A stretch of 64,000 nt of DNA from Macrocystis pyrifera (GCA_031763025.1 JASSKH010000029.1:4685862-4749861); one strand, 5' to 3'. Positions 1 through 12,829 are shown, numbered from the stretch's first letter. Numbers and translations: made by a program. The notes: generated by a model from the sequence alone, not told the origin.

Positions 1-44
1 GTTGTTCTCAGAGCGGAGTCTTGCTGTGTTGCAGGTGTTGCCAG

Positions 45-193
45 GTTGCAGCAGCGGATCAGGGTTTCCATGACACTCTGAAGCATGTTTTGTTTACGTC
101 TCGTGACTTCGTGCTCTTTGCGGCTCCCGTGGCCCTGCACTTCAGCTTCGCACAGCTGTCTCTCCGTGTTTTCGACACAACCACCTCGTCAAG
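45..193 (+). CDS. Candidate internal exon of a gene entering from the left edge
   Basis: An open frame runs from a possible acceptor (TTGCCAG, ending at 44) to a strong donor (CAAG followed by GTAAGAA) at 193, leaving the exon in phase 2. The roughly 50 residues include LKHVLFTSRDFVLFAAPVAL, a hydrophobic stretch that could be part of a membrane or buried segment. I do not recognise the family. The frame is more protein-like than the alternatives on either strand. A partner exon downstream was not found with confidence; an open stretch ending in a stop at 716-718 is one possibility. It could also be a 5'-untranslated exon of RPS13, since it lies upstream on the same strand and ends in a good donor. 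Confidence 0.33.
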
Positions 194-1215
194 GTAAGAA
201 ATCGTTGGGACACATCTATGGTATACGGTGCTCCCTGTTGCGGCTGTTTCCTTTCTCTCCGGAGGTGCCTCTCGGCGCCGTTCGAGGTTGAATGGCAAAC
301 TGCTGTCAGTTCAAAGGATGAGTTGAGCTCTATCCATGGACCGCCGCATAGCATCCCTCGGGTCCGTGCGCTAGTGTGACGATCGTCGTCGACAACGCCC
401 CTGCACCACAAGGCCCACTTCGCCAAAACCGTAGGGTATTGCTGGCGGGTTCTCTCGCCCCTCGCGCGCTCGTTAGTAACGTTTTCTCGAGTACGAAAGG
501 GCTCATTGCTCTTGTTCTTTTGACGCATCATGCCCTCGGGTGAGTGGCCAAGGTGGCTTGGAGCCCCTCTTTTCTTGCTCGACACCACGCGTACGATACG
601 TAGCTCATCGGCACGCGATCCGGACTCGATATTAGCGAGCCATTCCCGCGCACACAGGGACCCGCTCGGTGGAGTTCTCGGTGAGAACCTCCCGTTCCGA
701 GCTGAGCGGGTGCCCTGATTAACCCCGTCCCTCATTTTCTCTCTCTGTCCCCATGCTGCCTTTGCTGCCCCCCTCCGTGGTCGCTTTTGCTGTTTTTTGT
801 CTTGATTTTGGTGTGTTGTCCTTGGCGTTTTTACGTACGGACTGCGTTGCGCTGCTTCTGTGTACCTGGTATTTCGTATTTGGGTCGTCTGTCTGTCTTT
901 GTTTTGTGTCTCGGCGGGGGGGGTGTGTATGTTGTCCATTGGGCTGGTTCGTCTTGTTTCTGTTCTGTTGGGTGTCGTACGTCTTTGGTTGTTGTGGTGT
1001 CTCTGGCTGGTCGGGGCGGTGCCTGGCCGTGGTTTTTGGGTCGCATGGTGTTGTTTTCTGTTGTGTGCCCCTGTGTTGCGTTTCTACCGCCTCGCGATAC
1101 CGGTTGTGCTTCGCGATGGCTCGCCGCCGACTGGCTGGGGCTCTGCTCCTTGGCTTCGACTTGGCTTTGCCTCGCTTGGCCTTGCTTTGCCGTGCTGTGT
1201 AACATGGCTGAGTAG
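194..1215 (+). other. Region upstream of RPS13
   Basis: This interval probably holds the end of the preceding gene and the RPS13 promoter and leader. From about 725 to 1200 the plus strand is markedly T/C/G-rich and A-poor, with many TTGT and CTTTG words, as expected for a pyrimidine-rich ribosomal protein gene leader. No TATA box was recognised. Open frames occur in several registers but look composition-driven. Confidence 0.35.
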
Positions 1216-4200
1216 ATGGGTCGCATGCACAGCGGAGGTAAGGGTATCTCCAAGTCGTCCCTCCCGTACAAGAGGAGCCCGCCCTCGTGGCTCAAGATCT
1301 CCGCCCAGGAGGTGACGGAGCACGTGTGCAAGCTGGCCAAGAAGGGCCTCACCCCGTCGCAGGTACGTGGGTGCGTTGCTAGTGTTGTGTTCGTGTTCTT
1401 CTGACATTATTAACTCGTATCGCCGAAAATCCAAGTCTGTGGTCGCCGGCAGGACAGAACAGGCAAAAAAAAACTCTGGAGAAGAATACCATGTTTTTTG
1501 TTGTCATACTCGTAATGGTGTGTGGTTACTTTTCTTGGGCGCAACTTTTTGCAGCCGAAAAAAAGGCTGTGGATTTCACAGCAAAGGCTGTGGATTTCGC
1601 AGCAGTACGAACACTTTTAGTACGACTTTAGTGTTCCGTTGTTTTCGGATTCCGGGAGGGAGGGGGGCGATAACGCAAACCCCAACGCTGAAACCTCAAA
1701 TACCCTAATTCCTATTTCCGATATATAGAGCCTAGCCCGGCCTAGCCCCAAAGTACCGCACAGGCACATGTCTACTACAGCAGCAGCAGGGCCTGATGTA
1801 GAAAAGTAGATGCTAGCGGGGGGGAGGTGTTGCCGTCGGGGGAGGCTGAGTAGGGAGCGGGGTGGCGGGGGAAAATCGAAGGGTGTGGGCGGAGACATTT
1901 ATTTGTGCGACGTGAGGGCCTGTTATCTTGGTGTCTGGCGTACCAAGCAATCAGGCGAGACGTTCCTTGTAGCCGACGTGAAGGTGTGGTTCCTTGTTTA
2001 CAGTTTTTCGCCGTCTAATTGGTCGGACACTTCGGTGCTTGTGGCCACGTATGAGTATGACACTTGTAGTACTACGGGGGTCCATAGTTAACGGGACCAA
2101 TTTTTTTTAGTAAAAATAGGTAAATATATAGGTTTTTATATACACCATAGGTCCTAATAACTATGGACCCCCGTAATAGCGTCTTGTCCTCGGGGTGTAT
2201 GGTGGCAGTTTCGTCTGGTCGTCCTTTGCCATCTGTTAAGCTTTTCCCGCTGAATAAAAACGGAATTTAAGTGCGTGAGTTCTATTCAAGGTACATGTAG
2301 TGTACCGCTAAAACGTGGATGGAGTTGGAAGTTGAACGTAAAGCGGTTGTAACGTTGTGTTTATATACACATACGAGTACGAGTATCCATTATGGAGAAA
2401 ACACCTTCGAGTCTATACATGTACCCAGGGGTATTGGCATTTCAGGATCGGCCACGCGGTCCAGCTCGGAGCGGTAGGGGGTGCAGGGTAAGGAGTTGCA
2501 CCTATATACCACGCGCGTGCAGCCTGGGTACTTATCAGGTGCACTGCTGCACGCTCTTTCTCCCTGCGTCTAATGGCAGTTGCTTGGTAACACCGCACTC
2601 GTTCGACTGTTTGGTGGCCGTACACGGGGTGCTTGTGTCCTAAACAAGATACAAGGGTTGAGTGGTCGCGTGACGCGCTTGTTTAGCTCTCGCCCAGTAA
2701 CGAGTCACGAGAGGGTGGATTGGATGGAGGCTTTTGTGTCCGCCGTTATCTCGAGATTCGAAACCGTTACTCGAGAGTCGAGATCGATATAGTATGCTCC
2801 TTGGCGCTCTCTTCTGTGCGGCCGGTTGGGTGTTGATAGCCACACCGTATCCATGTTTTACTGCTTTTGCGGTTACGTAAAAACCTTCTAAGGAAATGCT
2901 GTTGCCGTGGGCGTTGTAGGGATAGGTTGCTGGCAATCCTTCAGTCTTCACGTGTCGTCAGACCAGCGGGAGCAACACGCAGTATGTACGTGTTGATAGT
3001 AGACGTGAGGTTGTTGTATACTGGTAGGACGATTAAGCCCTGTGGTTATTGACCGACCGTTCCTCTTCTTTTTCGTTTTCGGGTGTGCAGATCGGTGTGA
3101 TCCTGCGTGACTCAAACGGCATTGCCCAGGTCCGCGCCATCACTGGCTCCAAGATCCTCCGCGTGCTTAAGGCCAACGGTAAGCCCTACAGTACGTGATC
3201 GCTGTACGTGTAGATGTCACACCCGCCGCGGCCAAATCGTTTTCTGGTGTCCAAACCGCAGACGGCGAATATTTTCTCTATTATTGGCTGACAGCAACGA
3301 AGTATTGTGCGTGAGTGTTGTACGCGTATGTACGTTGGTCACACGAGACCCTTGCGAACGCGTCTAAGGCTGCAATCAGCGTCGACCCATTCGCCATTTC
3401 GTGTTGTAGAGGTCACACCGGCATTGTGACTGGGAGGCCCCTCGAGGCCGGCCGGCGCCCCAATTCGTCGCGACCCTGCAAGCAGCCCGGACTCCCCGCG
3501 CACGCACGCCCGAACCGGGCCGTCGCCCGCCGTCGCCCCGCCCCGGATATTTCTCTCGTCCCGCTGTCTTCGTCATACTGGGGATGGCCTACAGGCTCGT
3601 CGTTTGTGCAAGCCGTCCCAAGTATATCGAGGCCGACGGAGCCATCACATCCCGATATGTCCGGGGCTAGGGGCAGGCAAGGGCGAGCAACGATTGGACA
3701 TATGCGTGTGCGTGATGATGGAGCCCCCGGGCGGCTTTTGGGGTCGTGATGATTCGGGTAGCCGGCTGGCGTGCGGGGCCGCGACGACCGCGCGGTCATG
3801 CACCCGGGTGTCCGAAGCGGCGGCCAGAACTTGCCGGCCCGCATAAGCGAGCTGCTGCCGAAGCTCGACCTCGGTCGCCTAATGTAGGGCCGAATGTTGG
3901 CTCCGGCCCGTCGTCTGCGGGGCGGTAGCCGCACGGAGAGCTCCTTGGGTCTCAAGCGTCCTCCTGTTGACGCTGCAGGAGTCTTGAGAACATCCTATAT
4001 TATCCTTAGTTATGCGTGTAATGTAACTCCATGGTGGGGCATCTTGCGTGGCTTCCGGAAACAGGCCCCAGTTTGTTCGAACCATTCACAGCACCAATAG
4101 CTGAGATTGCATCCCTTTTGGACGACCCGCCCTTACTCACTCTCCGTGCGGCGCCGGATGTGCGAATTCATGTTGTGATACCCCCAGATCGACGCATACT

Positions 4201-4532
4201 GCTATATATACCTGTCTGCTCACAACCTCGTCCCCCCTCTCCCTCCGTTGGAACGCGTTCTCCCTACCCCGTAAAAAAACGCCCACAACCGAAACGAAAA
4301 CATTGAACCAGGTCTCGCCGCCGAGATCCCCGAGGACCTATACATGCTTATCAAGAAGGCGGTGGCCGTCCGCAAGCACCTGGAGCGCAACCGTCGCGAC
4401 AAGGACTCCAAGTTCCGCCTCATCCTCATCGAATCCCGCATCCACCGCCTCTCCCGCTACTACCGCACCAACCGCAAGCTCGCGGCGAACTGGAAGTACG
4501 AGAGCGCCTCGGCTTCCGCCCTCGTCGCCTAA
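1216..4532 (+). CDS. RPS13: 40S ribosomal protein S13 (uS15), three exons, complete
   Basis: Small-subunit ribosomal protein of the uS15 family, which binds 18S rRNA in the 40S subunit. Exons: 1216-1362, 3091-3178 and 4312-4532, with donors GTACGT and GTAAGC, acceptors TGCAG and ACCAG, and phases 0 and 1. They join to 151 aa, the length of the human protein. Family landmarks are the MGRMHS start, [11 protein letters not shown] running across intron 1 into [28 protein letters not shown], and a C-terminus [14 protein letters not shown] followed by TAA. The ATG at 1216 matches the conserved N-terminus, and an upstream ATG at 1204 runs into a stop after two codons. Intron 1 (1.7 kb) carries a MITE at 2072-2176. 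Intron 2 (1.1 kb) carries a GC-rich island at about 3400-3960. Confidence 0.97.
2072..2176 (-). mobile_element. TA-flanked MITE, copy 1 (RPS13 intron 1)
   Basis: A 105-bp element with near-perfect terminal inverted repeats, beginning CTACGGGGGTCCATAG and ending CCCCCGTAA, flanked by TA on both sides. The AT-rich centre reads in the opposite sense to copies at 35535, 44206, 46181 and 56120. No coding capacity. Confidence 0.85.
3400..3960. other. GC-rich island inside RPS13 intron 2
   Basis: This block is visibly richer in G, C and CpG than the rest of the intron, and it carries overlapping long open frames on both strands (144 and 180 codons). Those frames show no family signature, so I treat them as a consequence of composition. 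It may be a decayed insertion or a CpG-rich regulatory segment. Confidence 0.35.
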
Positions 4533-7500
4533 GCATAGCTAGCTGGTCGACCAATCGATGGATTGATTGATAGGTTGGTTAGTGGATCGATTGGTTGATT
4601 TCATCGATTGGTCGGTCGTTGCGGAAGTCGTCGTCGTTCGTGCACGGCGGGTTTTTGGTTTTTTGTCGAGACCGCTTTTTTTCCCGGCTCTTTTTCCTGA
4701 CCAGTGTACGGGGGGAAGGGCGGGTAAATGGAGGTTTTTTATTGAACCGAGGCGTGTCGGTGCCAGCAGCGGTGGAAAGCAGAGAGGCGTGTGGTTTTTT
4801 TTCAGTCCCTCAATGAGGTGACGGGGGATCACGTGTTTTTGAGGGGTGCGGGGATGTGTTGCACCCCTTTTCATCTCTTTCTGGATGTCTGCCGGGGAGC
4901 GGGATGAGGGAAGCAAACAAAATTGGAGTGGCAGCGCGAAGCTTGAAAAAAACGAAACATCAAACGGTCTCCTTGGGCAGAGAAGCCACGAACGGTCTCT
5001 TATCATTCCTTAAAAACTGGTCTGCCCGGCCGTTTTTACGGCGCAGTACTTTTTTGTTTTTGCCGCCGCCGCACACCTCGAAGTTCCCCGATATCTGTGA
5101 TGAGTGTGCGCGGCGCCTGACGAGAAAAATTAGTCCGAAAAAATAGGGTCCGATTCAAGACATACTTGCGTCTCCATTCAATAGTCATAATGTAACTGCT
5201 GCAATCTTGTGGACAGATCCGGTGGTCCGATTTTGTGCATACCCCACCCAACGATGCGAGCATGTGTTTCAACCGTCATGCGGTGACAGGCCAGGTTCCA
5301 TCTCGAGTTTTTATTTTCCGAGAGCTGGTTGCCTCTAAATGGCCGATGTCACGAGTTATGATTCAGCCACGCATCTGCTGCACACATTAATGCGTACGAG
5401 CTGTTCGGTCATTTTAGGACGTCAGCCTACTCCAGACGCTGGTGCATTTGCCCGTAAAAAAAAAAACAACCTTGGATATTATGCCCCCCTAACTGCTTAC
5501 TGTACTTCAATGGGACGAGGTCGCAGTTGCAGTATTTGACCCTTTCACCACTGCGGTTCCGTTATCGGGCCAAACTCCTTGAACTTCTGAGTGCAGCCCT
5601 AAAAGAGGACGCCACTCGCGTCGTGGTGACAAAACACTCGTACGAGCAATTATAATAGTCAGACTTGGACACATGTACAGTCAGTGCAATCCTTTACCAG
5701 GTTTACGTTTGCATGAGACACCTTCCGAATTATTACTAATAATAGATTTATTTTTAAGCGGGCAGAACTATTGCAATGGTCCGGGTGCCAGCGGCGTGGT
5801 TCCATTGCAAAGCAAGCGCCCTTTTTCGGCGCTGGTGGCGGAGGCGTTACCCGGGGTCAACACGTTGAAATGCGCCGCCAGGAAAAAGCCGCCCATTTCC
5901 GAGTATATACTCGTATGTGTTGCGAGGTTTGGGACTGTACGGAATGTTTTAGCTCTGTGGCATGACAACGTGCTATTGGCTGCCAGTAGCACCGACAAAG
6001 GCGAGATATTAGTACGACGCGCAAAAGAATGCAACCGCTCGTTGCACGCACTTCCTCGCGCACTCGGGCGGCTCGTGACCGGTAATTGTTTCGTAGCCAA
6101 GCTAAAATAAACGGGTGAAATGACAATTAAACACAACGCAAGACGGGCGTCAGAAGGGACAAATCACGCAACCGCCTTTTTTGGGGCAATCTCGCGCGAA
6201 ATCGCTACGTACGTCCAGAAGGTTTTGGCTTCCTGTGCGATTTCTTCCGAAAAAAAAAACGTGTTTCGAAGTTCTGGGTTCTACTTTGTGATATTATTAA
6301 AACATTTTATCTTTGACGCACAGACTTCGATGTTGTGGGCGACACAACCATCGACGAACAGTATACCGCCACGTTCCTCGCTCGACTTCCGCCCATTTTC
6401 TCGCCCTCAGCTCCGGCGCGTTCCGTTACAGCGCATACAGACAACGATTAAAACCAACTCGCCGATCGATGCATTCCGCAATATACATACCAACGGTACA
6501 CAAAAGAAATCACACACGGCAAACTATTAACCAAGTCCGCACGTTCCGCCCATACACCGCATACATCAACCAAACCAAACTTCCGATGCGGTGCGTTCCG
6601 CGCATACTCTGGATACACCGCATACTGCAACAAACAAAAACACTGGTTGGTGCGCTCCGCGCATACGCTCCATACACACGGCATGATACTACCAAAATCG
6701 CCGGTGCGATGCGTTCCGCATACACTGCATACAGCCAACAGCTCCGCCTGCTCTCAGCAGCCCCGCGCGAACGCCAGGTCTGGAGGTACACTATACAAAA
6801 ACACAGAACACGCGCATGCACGCACGTCACGTGCCTTTTCAACACGCCTTCTCCCTCCGCCACTACCTCTGGACTAACATATATAGCTGTCCCGTCCCCG
6901 CCTTCAGTAGGAGACGGGTCCATGACCGACGCAGAAGAAGCGCTTAAAGCCCAACAACATCAGCAATCATCAAAGCCTGGTTTCCAACCATGCGGCCAAT
7001 ACAAAGCAGCTACAGTAGTGCAAAAACGCTGTTGCACATGACTCCCGCAGTCGCTGCCGCCTACAGCACTACGATAATTTTACCGAAATCACACCAATTT
7101 CTTGAACACGCCCTACGACGACTCAACAATTGCGAGGTTGCCTCCCCTCCTCCCTTTGTGATATTTCCAAGGAACAAGACTGCAAACAAAAGGTCTACTA
7201 AAATACTCAGAAAACTACAGAATAGTACGCCCGACAAACCGTAGTCCGCACTTTCAAGCAAGTTGCAGCGCGCGCCCGAGGAAACTACTGAGCCGCCATC
7301 TCGCACTACAGCGCGAAATAAATATCCGGTCGAAACGTGAAGCCGTGCTTCAAACAGCACGCATTCGCTTGTGCAGCACGACCGCTGTTGCGTACTCGAG
7401 TCATCTTACGACGTACCACGAGATCTCGCACACGCCCGAACAAAAAGCACCATACTACTCCTCTACTTCGCGAGGGGGCTGCCTTCTCGGGCATGTCTTC

Positions 7501-8127
7501 CTGCAATCCTGCTTGTTTCCATCCGTGAATCCTACTCCAGATAAACACAGTTCACTGCTGCCTCTTATGCCTATTTTGTGCATATACCGGCTGGAGTAAA
7601 CCCCTCCGAAAAAAATATAGAATTGCGCCCAAGCCATGGCTTCGGAGACAAAGCATAAGCATGCAATTAGGGTCATATGGGCAGTGGGGGGGGAAAAAGG
7701 GATACGTGCGTATTACAACCTCTAGCGGAAGCAAAAAAAAAAATGAACCCCGCGCCTGCATTAACGCTGCGTCGGTCCTAGGGAGCGGTTCCGCCACCCA
7801 ATTCAGGATTACGCGGCGAGTCGGCCGGCCGCTCGACAAAACGTCGGCGGTATTCTTATCTCGCGGCGTTCACTACTTGTAGACTTCTTGCACACATACA
7901 CCGCTCCCCGCCCCTGGGTTTTTGCCTGAACAGCAGGGAAATGCATTATACACGCGGATAAGTGCTTCCGACGGGCTGAACCCCCCCCCTTAAGCCCCCG
8001 GGGAAAAATCTGCAACTCCCCCGCTGCGCCGAAGAGCGGCGCGCGCCACCATCAGCACATAAAGCACATACAGCACATACAGCACATACAAAAACACAAA
8101 AAAAAAACACTTGTGGCGAACCGGTGT
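4533..8127. other. Intergenic region between RPS13 and the phosphate-carrier gene
   Basis: The two genes converge here. The first 90 bases after the RPS13 stop are a degenerate ATTGGT/GATTG simple repeat, probably in the 3' UTR. From about 6400 to 6760 a degenerate repeat with CGCATAC and CATACACCGCATAC words keeps several frames open without looking like a gene. At 8040-8095 there is an AGCACATAC short tandem repeat. An open frame at 5673-6110 (145 codons) has no recognisable motif. No gene is supported. Confidence 0.5.
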
Positions 8128-11100
8128 TCACGTGGCAATCCCCACCATCCTCTTCACGGACTGGTAGATCAGCAGCTGAAGCGTGACGATGGACGTAACG
8201 TGCAGCATTCTTGCGGTCGTTCCGCGGAACAGTCCCAGGAACCCCGTCTCCCGCGCGATCCGCACCAACGCGTGAGTCACCGGCTCTCTGTCGGCGAAGC
8301 CGTCGCGTTCTTGGAAACATTGTTGGAAACATTCTCCGAAAGCTTCTTCGAATTTTTCGTTTCCATCCAAAGTTTCCTCGCCGTCGATGCTTTCTCCTTC
8401 GCTACTACCGCAGCTGTTATCACCACGGACAACTCTGCTGCCGCTGCTGCTACCGCGCTGCGTGCTTCGCCCCTCGCTGTGCAAGGCGGACAGCAGGGAG
8501 TCCCCCGGCTGAGACGCCAGGGACGACAGCATGCCGGCGGCGACGGCACAGCCCACCGTAACCCACGCCAGCCCCACGCGGCCCCCTCCTCCTCCTCCTC
8601 CTCCGCCTGCCCCCCCCCCCGCCCCGGAAATACCTTTTCCTCCCGCCCGAGACTGCACCGCCTTCGTCGCCGACCTCACGAACACATCGAACGTCACCAG
8701 CTTGGTGACGGTGTAAGGGACCTGCTTCGCCAGGACCGCGGGCAAGCCTCGGCCGAGCGCACCCAGCCCCTCCTCCGAGACGATCCTCGTGATCCCCGAG
8801 CGGAGCCCGGTGGCGAAGTCTCTGTCGGCGACCATGCGAATCCTGGCTGCCTCTAGCGGGGTCAGCGCCGACGATCCGACGATCTCTGCTGTGACCGACG
8901 CAGCCACGAGGGAGCCAAGGACGCCGTGCCCGGAGAAAAGGCGCGCGAAAAAAGGTTTCAGGAATTCGAAGAAGCCGAACTGTGTGGAGTGGATGGGTGG
9001 AAGGCAGGGGGGGGGGGGGGGGGGCGGCGGGAGTAGGGGAGGGGCGAGGTGGGTTGGGGGTAAGGGCAAGTATTTGTTCGATGCAGGCACAGCAGTGAAC
9101 GAGGTTAATGGTTACTGGTGCCTGTGTAGAGCCGTGGTTGGTGGGGGATGGAGGGTGGTATGGGTAGTAGAAAGGGCAAGGGCTCCCCCGATGCTGGTAC
9201 AGAAAGAGTGAACGCTTATCGGTACCCTGACCATGTCGAGAATGTCGACCGACAATATCGTCCAAGAGGTGGCGTCGAGCCGTCCGAGGAGAGCCGACAA
9301 CCGCGTTGATCTTCAGCTGATCGGCCGGTGGGAAGTCCAACGGTACTACTACTGCTGTGTACCAGGAACTTGATAAGGACGATGACTCATCTGAAAGAGC
9401 TCTTGGAACACCAAAAATATGTTCCCTGATGTGTGGCAAGATTGTCAACGGGCGTGCGAGCTGAATACGGAGGGGGGGGGGGCGCTCGTTGGCAGGGAGT
9501 TTCCTTGTCCAATACTGCAGAAGTGGTGAACCAGCTGACCCAACAGTAACTCTGCAATGATCAAACAGGACGACACCGAAATAGCCGTGGTCGTGGTTTC
9601 CAGCAAATGGGTTCTGGCCCGATGTCCGCCTTCGTCAGGCAGACTCCATGTACCATGTACTACACCGTGTACGGGAGGACCCGGGGACGGGGAAAAAAAA
9701 AAAAAGCGCTAAGCACCGCACCAAGCGGAAAACACACAACTCAAATCCACAAGGTTTGGTGTTTCACCAGCCAACAAAAGAACAAAACCAGCTCTTGTAC
9801 AAAGAAAGCGATATCCAAGGGCCTCTTTTACGAGTCACAAGGGCGATATCCAAGGGCCGGAACGCCCCTATATTATAGACACGACGTGCATACCGGGTTA
9901 CCGGAAATATAAAATGTCGAGTACTATCCAACGGTACAAAAACGTAATGTAGAGTTTTATAGTTGCAACATGCTCTTCTTTCCAAGTCCCGCGGACCAAA
10001 CAGCCGATGGGCGCACGTGTGCCTGGTGCATATCTTATGGTGCGCGTATTAAATAGCCCTAGATTGCCACACTGACACCCGATAACTTCGCACAAAACGC
10101 AGACCGGACGAGACAAAAACCGCCCTCTACAACGCCGACGTATCAATGTGTATTCCCGGAAATTTCCTTGCTACATGGGAGATCTGGTGTCACATCTTTT
10201 CGCAGGGGGGGTCCGATGAACAAAAAACGTACAAACGGTAAAAAAACGTCCGCGGTCGGTGCTGTTGTTCCTCTTTTTGACGATTCTACAAAGTCACGCT
10301 CCGAGCACATAACATAACTCGATTGCTTAAGGCTCATTGTTACCGGAGAGCTTTTTTCCAGAACTTTACAGGTTTTTGGAAATAGTGGGACCTATGTGTC
10401 AAGATACGGACGCGTTCTGTCACAATTTATGAAATTCTTCACAAGCAAAAAATTCAGGAAAGTTATGTTTCACATCATTGGAAAAAAAAAAAATCAGGAT
10501 ATTCTGGAAGATGATAAACTTGCGCGAAAAAAATTACGGAAAATATGGGATAAAAAAGCTCTCCAATAAGAATGACCCTTACAAAAACAAACATGTCTCA
10601 CCGCAAAAACGTCAACTACTACTGTAAAAACCTCTGCATCGAGCAGTATCGAAAGTTTCTGAATATGTACGGAAACGCAACTACCTGCAGTACGTAACTC
10701 TACTAAACGTAAACTACGAAGTGCGTTTATTTATTTATTTTTCCGGATTCGGGGACTACATCGAAAGTCGCAAGTGAACACTAAACTCGAAAGAGACAGA
10801 AAACATACCTGGTATCATACTTGACCCCAAAATGTCTACCAAAGAAAAACAAAACACCCACCTTGAGCGATCCCTGCATGGCGTACCCAACAAGAGTGGC
10901 CCCAGCCCCGCAGAACAGCGCCTGGGTTCCCTCCGACCTGCAGATCCTCACCAGGGCGTCCCACGTCCCGCGGTACTCCCCCGGCGACGCGCACTGTATC
11001 CTGGTCTTGAGGACGTCCAGGGGGACTGCGGCGGTGTGCGACACGGCGGCACAAACGCCTCCAGCCACGAAGTACGCCCAGTGGGAGGAGAGGGCTCGGA

Positions 11101-11848
11101 AGAGCGGTGCGAGGACGGCGAGTGCGACGCCGGCGGCGGCCGCGGCCCGCGCCGCCACCCGGACCCCGGTCCCGAGCCCGACACCAGCGGGGAGAGAGGG
11201 AGGAAGTGGGAGAGGAAGGGGGAAGAGGGCACTGACGCGCTGCGGAGCTGGCGTTCTTGTTGGTTGTGGTGGTGGTGGTGATGTTGGAGAGGATGCCCGG
11301 ATTGTTGCTGAGGGTGATGTTGCACTGGGTGTTGGTGTTGGTGTTCATCCTCGTGTTGTTGCTGTTGGTAGTGGTAGTGGTGGGTACGGCTGCTGCCACA
11401 GCTGCTGCTGCTGCTGCTGCTGCTGCCGCCGACGCTGTCGACGTTGGGGCACGGCCCCGGGTAGAACGGATGTCGATAGGAACGGGCGAAGTCCGCGAAG
11501 CTCTTCGCCGCGCTAGCCCCGCCGAGACCAAGAGAAACGCGGCCGCCGCTGCTACGGCTGGACTGGAGGAAGTCTGCGTCCGATTCTTCAGGGTCGTACT
11601 CCTCGCACTCGCCGCCGCCGCCGCTACTACTGCCCCCCGCGGAATAGAAATCCGGATCGGACTCGGAATCGCACCATGGGTACTTGTAGTGCCCGCCGAG
11701 ACCAAAGTCCTGTGATGCTGGGGCTTGCGCATTGTCAGACGGTTCTGAAGTCGATGATACTTGTTTTTCTTCTTGATGCTCGTGAGCGGGGTTCTCAAAT
11801 TTGCCAAATGCTTCCTTCTGGGCCCCTGATTGCGCTGCCCGCAGAGCG
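8128..11848 (-). CDS. Mitochondrial phosphate carrier-like protein (SLC25 family), first exon missing
   Basis: Predicted inner-membrane carrier, most like the phosphate carrier SLC25A3. Three carrier-type repeats are visible: PLDVLKTRIQ, TPLEAARIRM and SQPGDSLLSAL. The phosphate-carrier words VGYAMQGSLK and LIYQSVK flank the core. The last exon, 8128-8979, joins in phase 0 to an exon ending at 10862 (AAG then GTGGGT). That exon probably starts after TTCCGAG near 11090, because the Ser/Asp/His-rich N-terminal frame (exon from 11848, acceptor TCTCTCAG) lies in a different register and must be joined by an intron whose donor I could not place. Unusual features are an acidic, Ser-rich N-terminal extension (EEYDPEESDADF), a Gly run of about 20 residues before the fifth helix, and a roughly 50-residue acidic insert after the third signature. 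The start codon lies upstream of 11848 and was not found. Substrate is inferred. Confidence 0.85.
8980..10861 (-). other. Intron of the phosphate-carrier gene
   Basis: A 1.9-kb intron (donor GTGGGT, acceptor CACACAG on the minus strand). It contains a G run of about 20 at 9009-9025, a second at about 9472-9482, and A-rich runs near 9702 and 10482. No further exon was recognised. Confidence 0.7.
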
Positions 11849-11984
11849 CTGAGAGACAAAAAAGACCAGGAGTGTCAGGCACATAGCAGGTGGAAAAAGA
11901 GCGTAAGCGAGGGAGGGTGGAAGGGAAATGATGACCGAAAGGGAGAGCGAGAGAGACAAGGAGAGCGAGGGAGAGGGGGGGCGG

Positions 11985-12355
11985 GGGTACTAGTGCGCTT
12001 TTTGCCTTGTTGTAGTCATTAGACCTTTGACGATTTATCCCTCTCGCGACGGAGGGGTTGGGGGGGGGGTACTCATTCTCTGCTTGCAATAAAGTAATCA
12101 TTTGAACTTTGACCACGCATATTATACCTTTCAGACGGAGCACCGTTCTAACAGAGACAACTTCAACACTTGGGCGCTAATTCCGTTTTTTCATAGAAGA
12201 AGTGGTCGGGGGGGTCGGGGGCGTACCCATTTGTTGCTCGCCTTAGTCATTTGACCATTGACCACGCATCCCTTTCGGGACGGAGCACCGTTTCTACTCC
12301 TAATAGAGACACCTCCAACAATTGGGCGCTCATTACGTCGTTTCCATATAGAACT
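11985..12355 (-). mobile_element. Three short 3'-end copies of the family B LINE in a row
   Basis: Three diverged copies of the LINE 3' end lie at about 11985-12045, 12058-12190 and 12205-12350. Each starts on the plus strand with a G run followed by GTACT or GTACC. Each then carries the family words TTGACCAYGCAT, GACGGAGCACCGTT and GGGCGCTCATTACGT, or diverged forms. On the minus strand each therefore ends in GAGTAC plus C. They look like independent severely 5'-truncated insertions. Confidence 0.7.
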
Positions 12356-12829
12356 ACTTACTTAGATCTCGATCTCTGAGCGTGCTCGGTTGGTACATCC
12401 CTGGCCTCTCAGAGCTCCCACTTGGGAATCGCCTCCTTTCATTACTTGCCGGACCGTTCCAGCGAGTCTTTGTTTTCTCCATTTCTCGTCGTACTTTCAG
12501 TCCTTCTTTCCTTTTTTCTTCTTTCCTTTCGTGTGCGTGCGTGTACTACGAGCACGGTTGCGCGGGCGAACCCGGCACCGTCGGGGGTGTCAGCGGATGC
12601 TGGCGAGTAGAGGGGGAGTTGCAAGGAGCGCGGTCGCCGCTTTCGTGCCTAGGCGTCGCGTGTGCCTCGAGACACGAGGGATGCATCAATAGGCTGTGTC
12701 TGGCCTCCATTTATGATTTAGGATAGAGTACGTACGAGTATTTAAGGGTCGTTCGGGATCGTAAGATAGTATTCAAGCGGTGCTTATTTTTGCGACCGGG
12801 CTGAGAGTCACAAGAGGGAGGTACCCCGA

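Noticed and set aside
142..939. 265-codon minus-strand open frame
   Set aside because: It overlaps a good plus-strand donor and the RPS13 leader, has no motif, and its openness follows from the pyrimidine-rich plus strand.
5673..6110. 145-codon plus-strand ORF
   Set aside because: No family resemblance, no splice or codon-bias support, and an equally long frame lies on the opposite strand.
6313..7041. 242-codon plus-strand frame rich in His, Arg and Tyr
   Set aside because: It is produced by a degenerate CGCATAC-type repeat and has no recognisable domain.
10836..12143. 435-codon minus-strand frame over the phosphate-carrier N-terminal region
   Set aside because: It is in the wrong register for the carrier motifs and the acidic N-terminal segment, and it crosses the acceptor at 11849.
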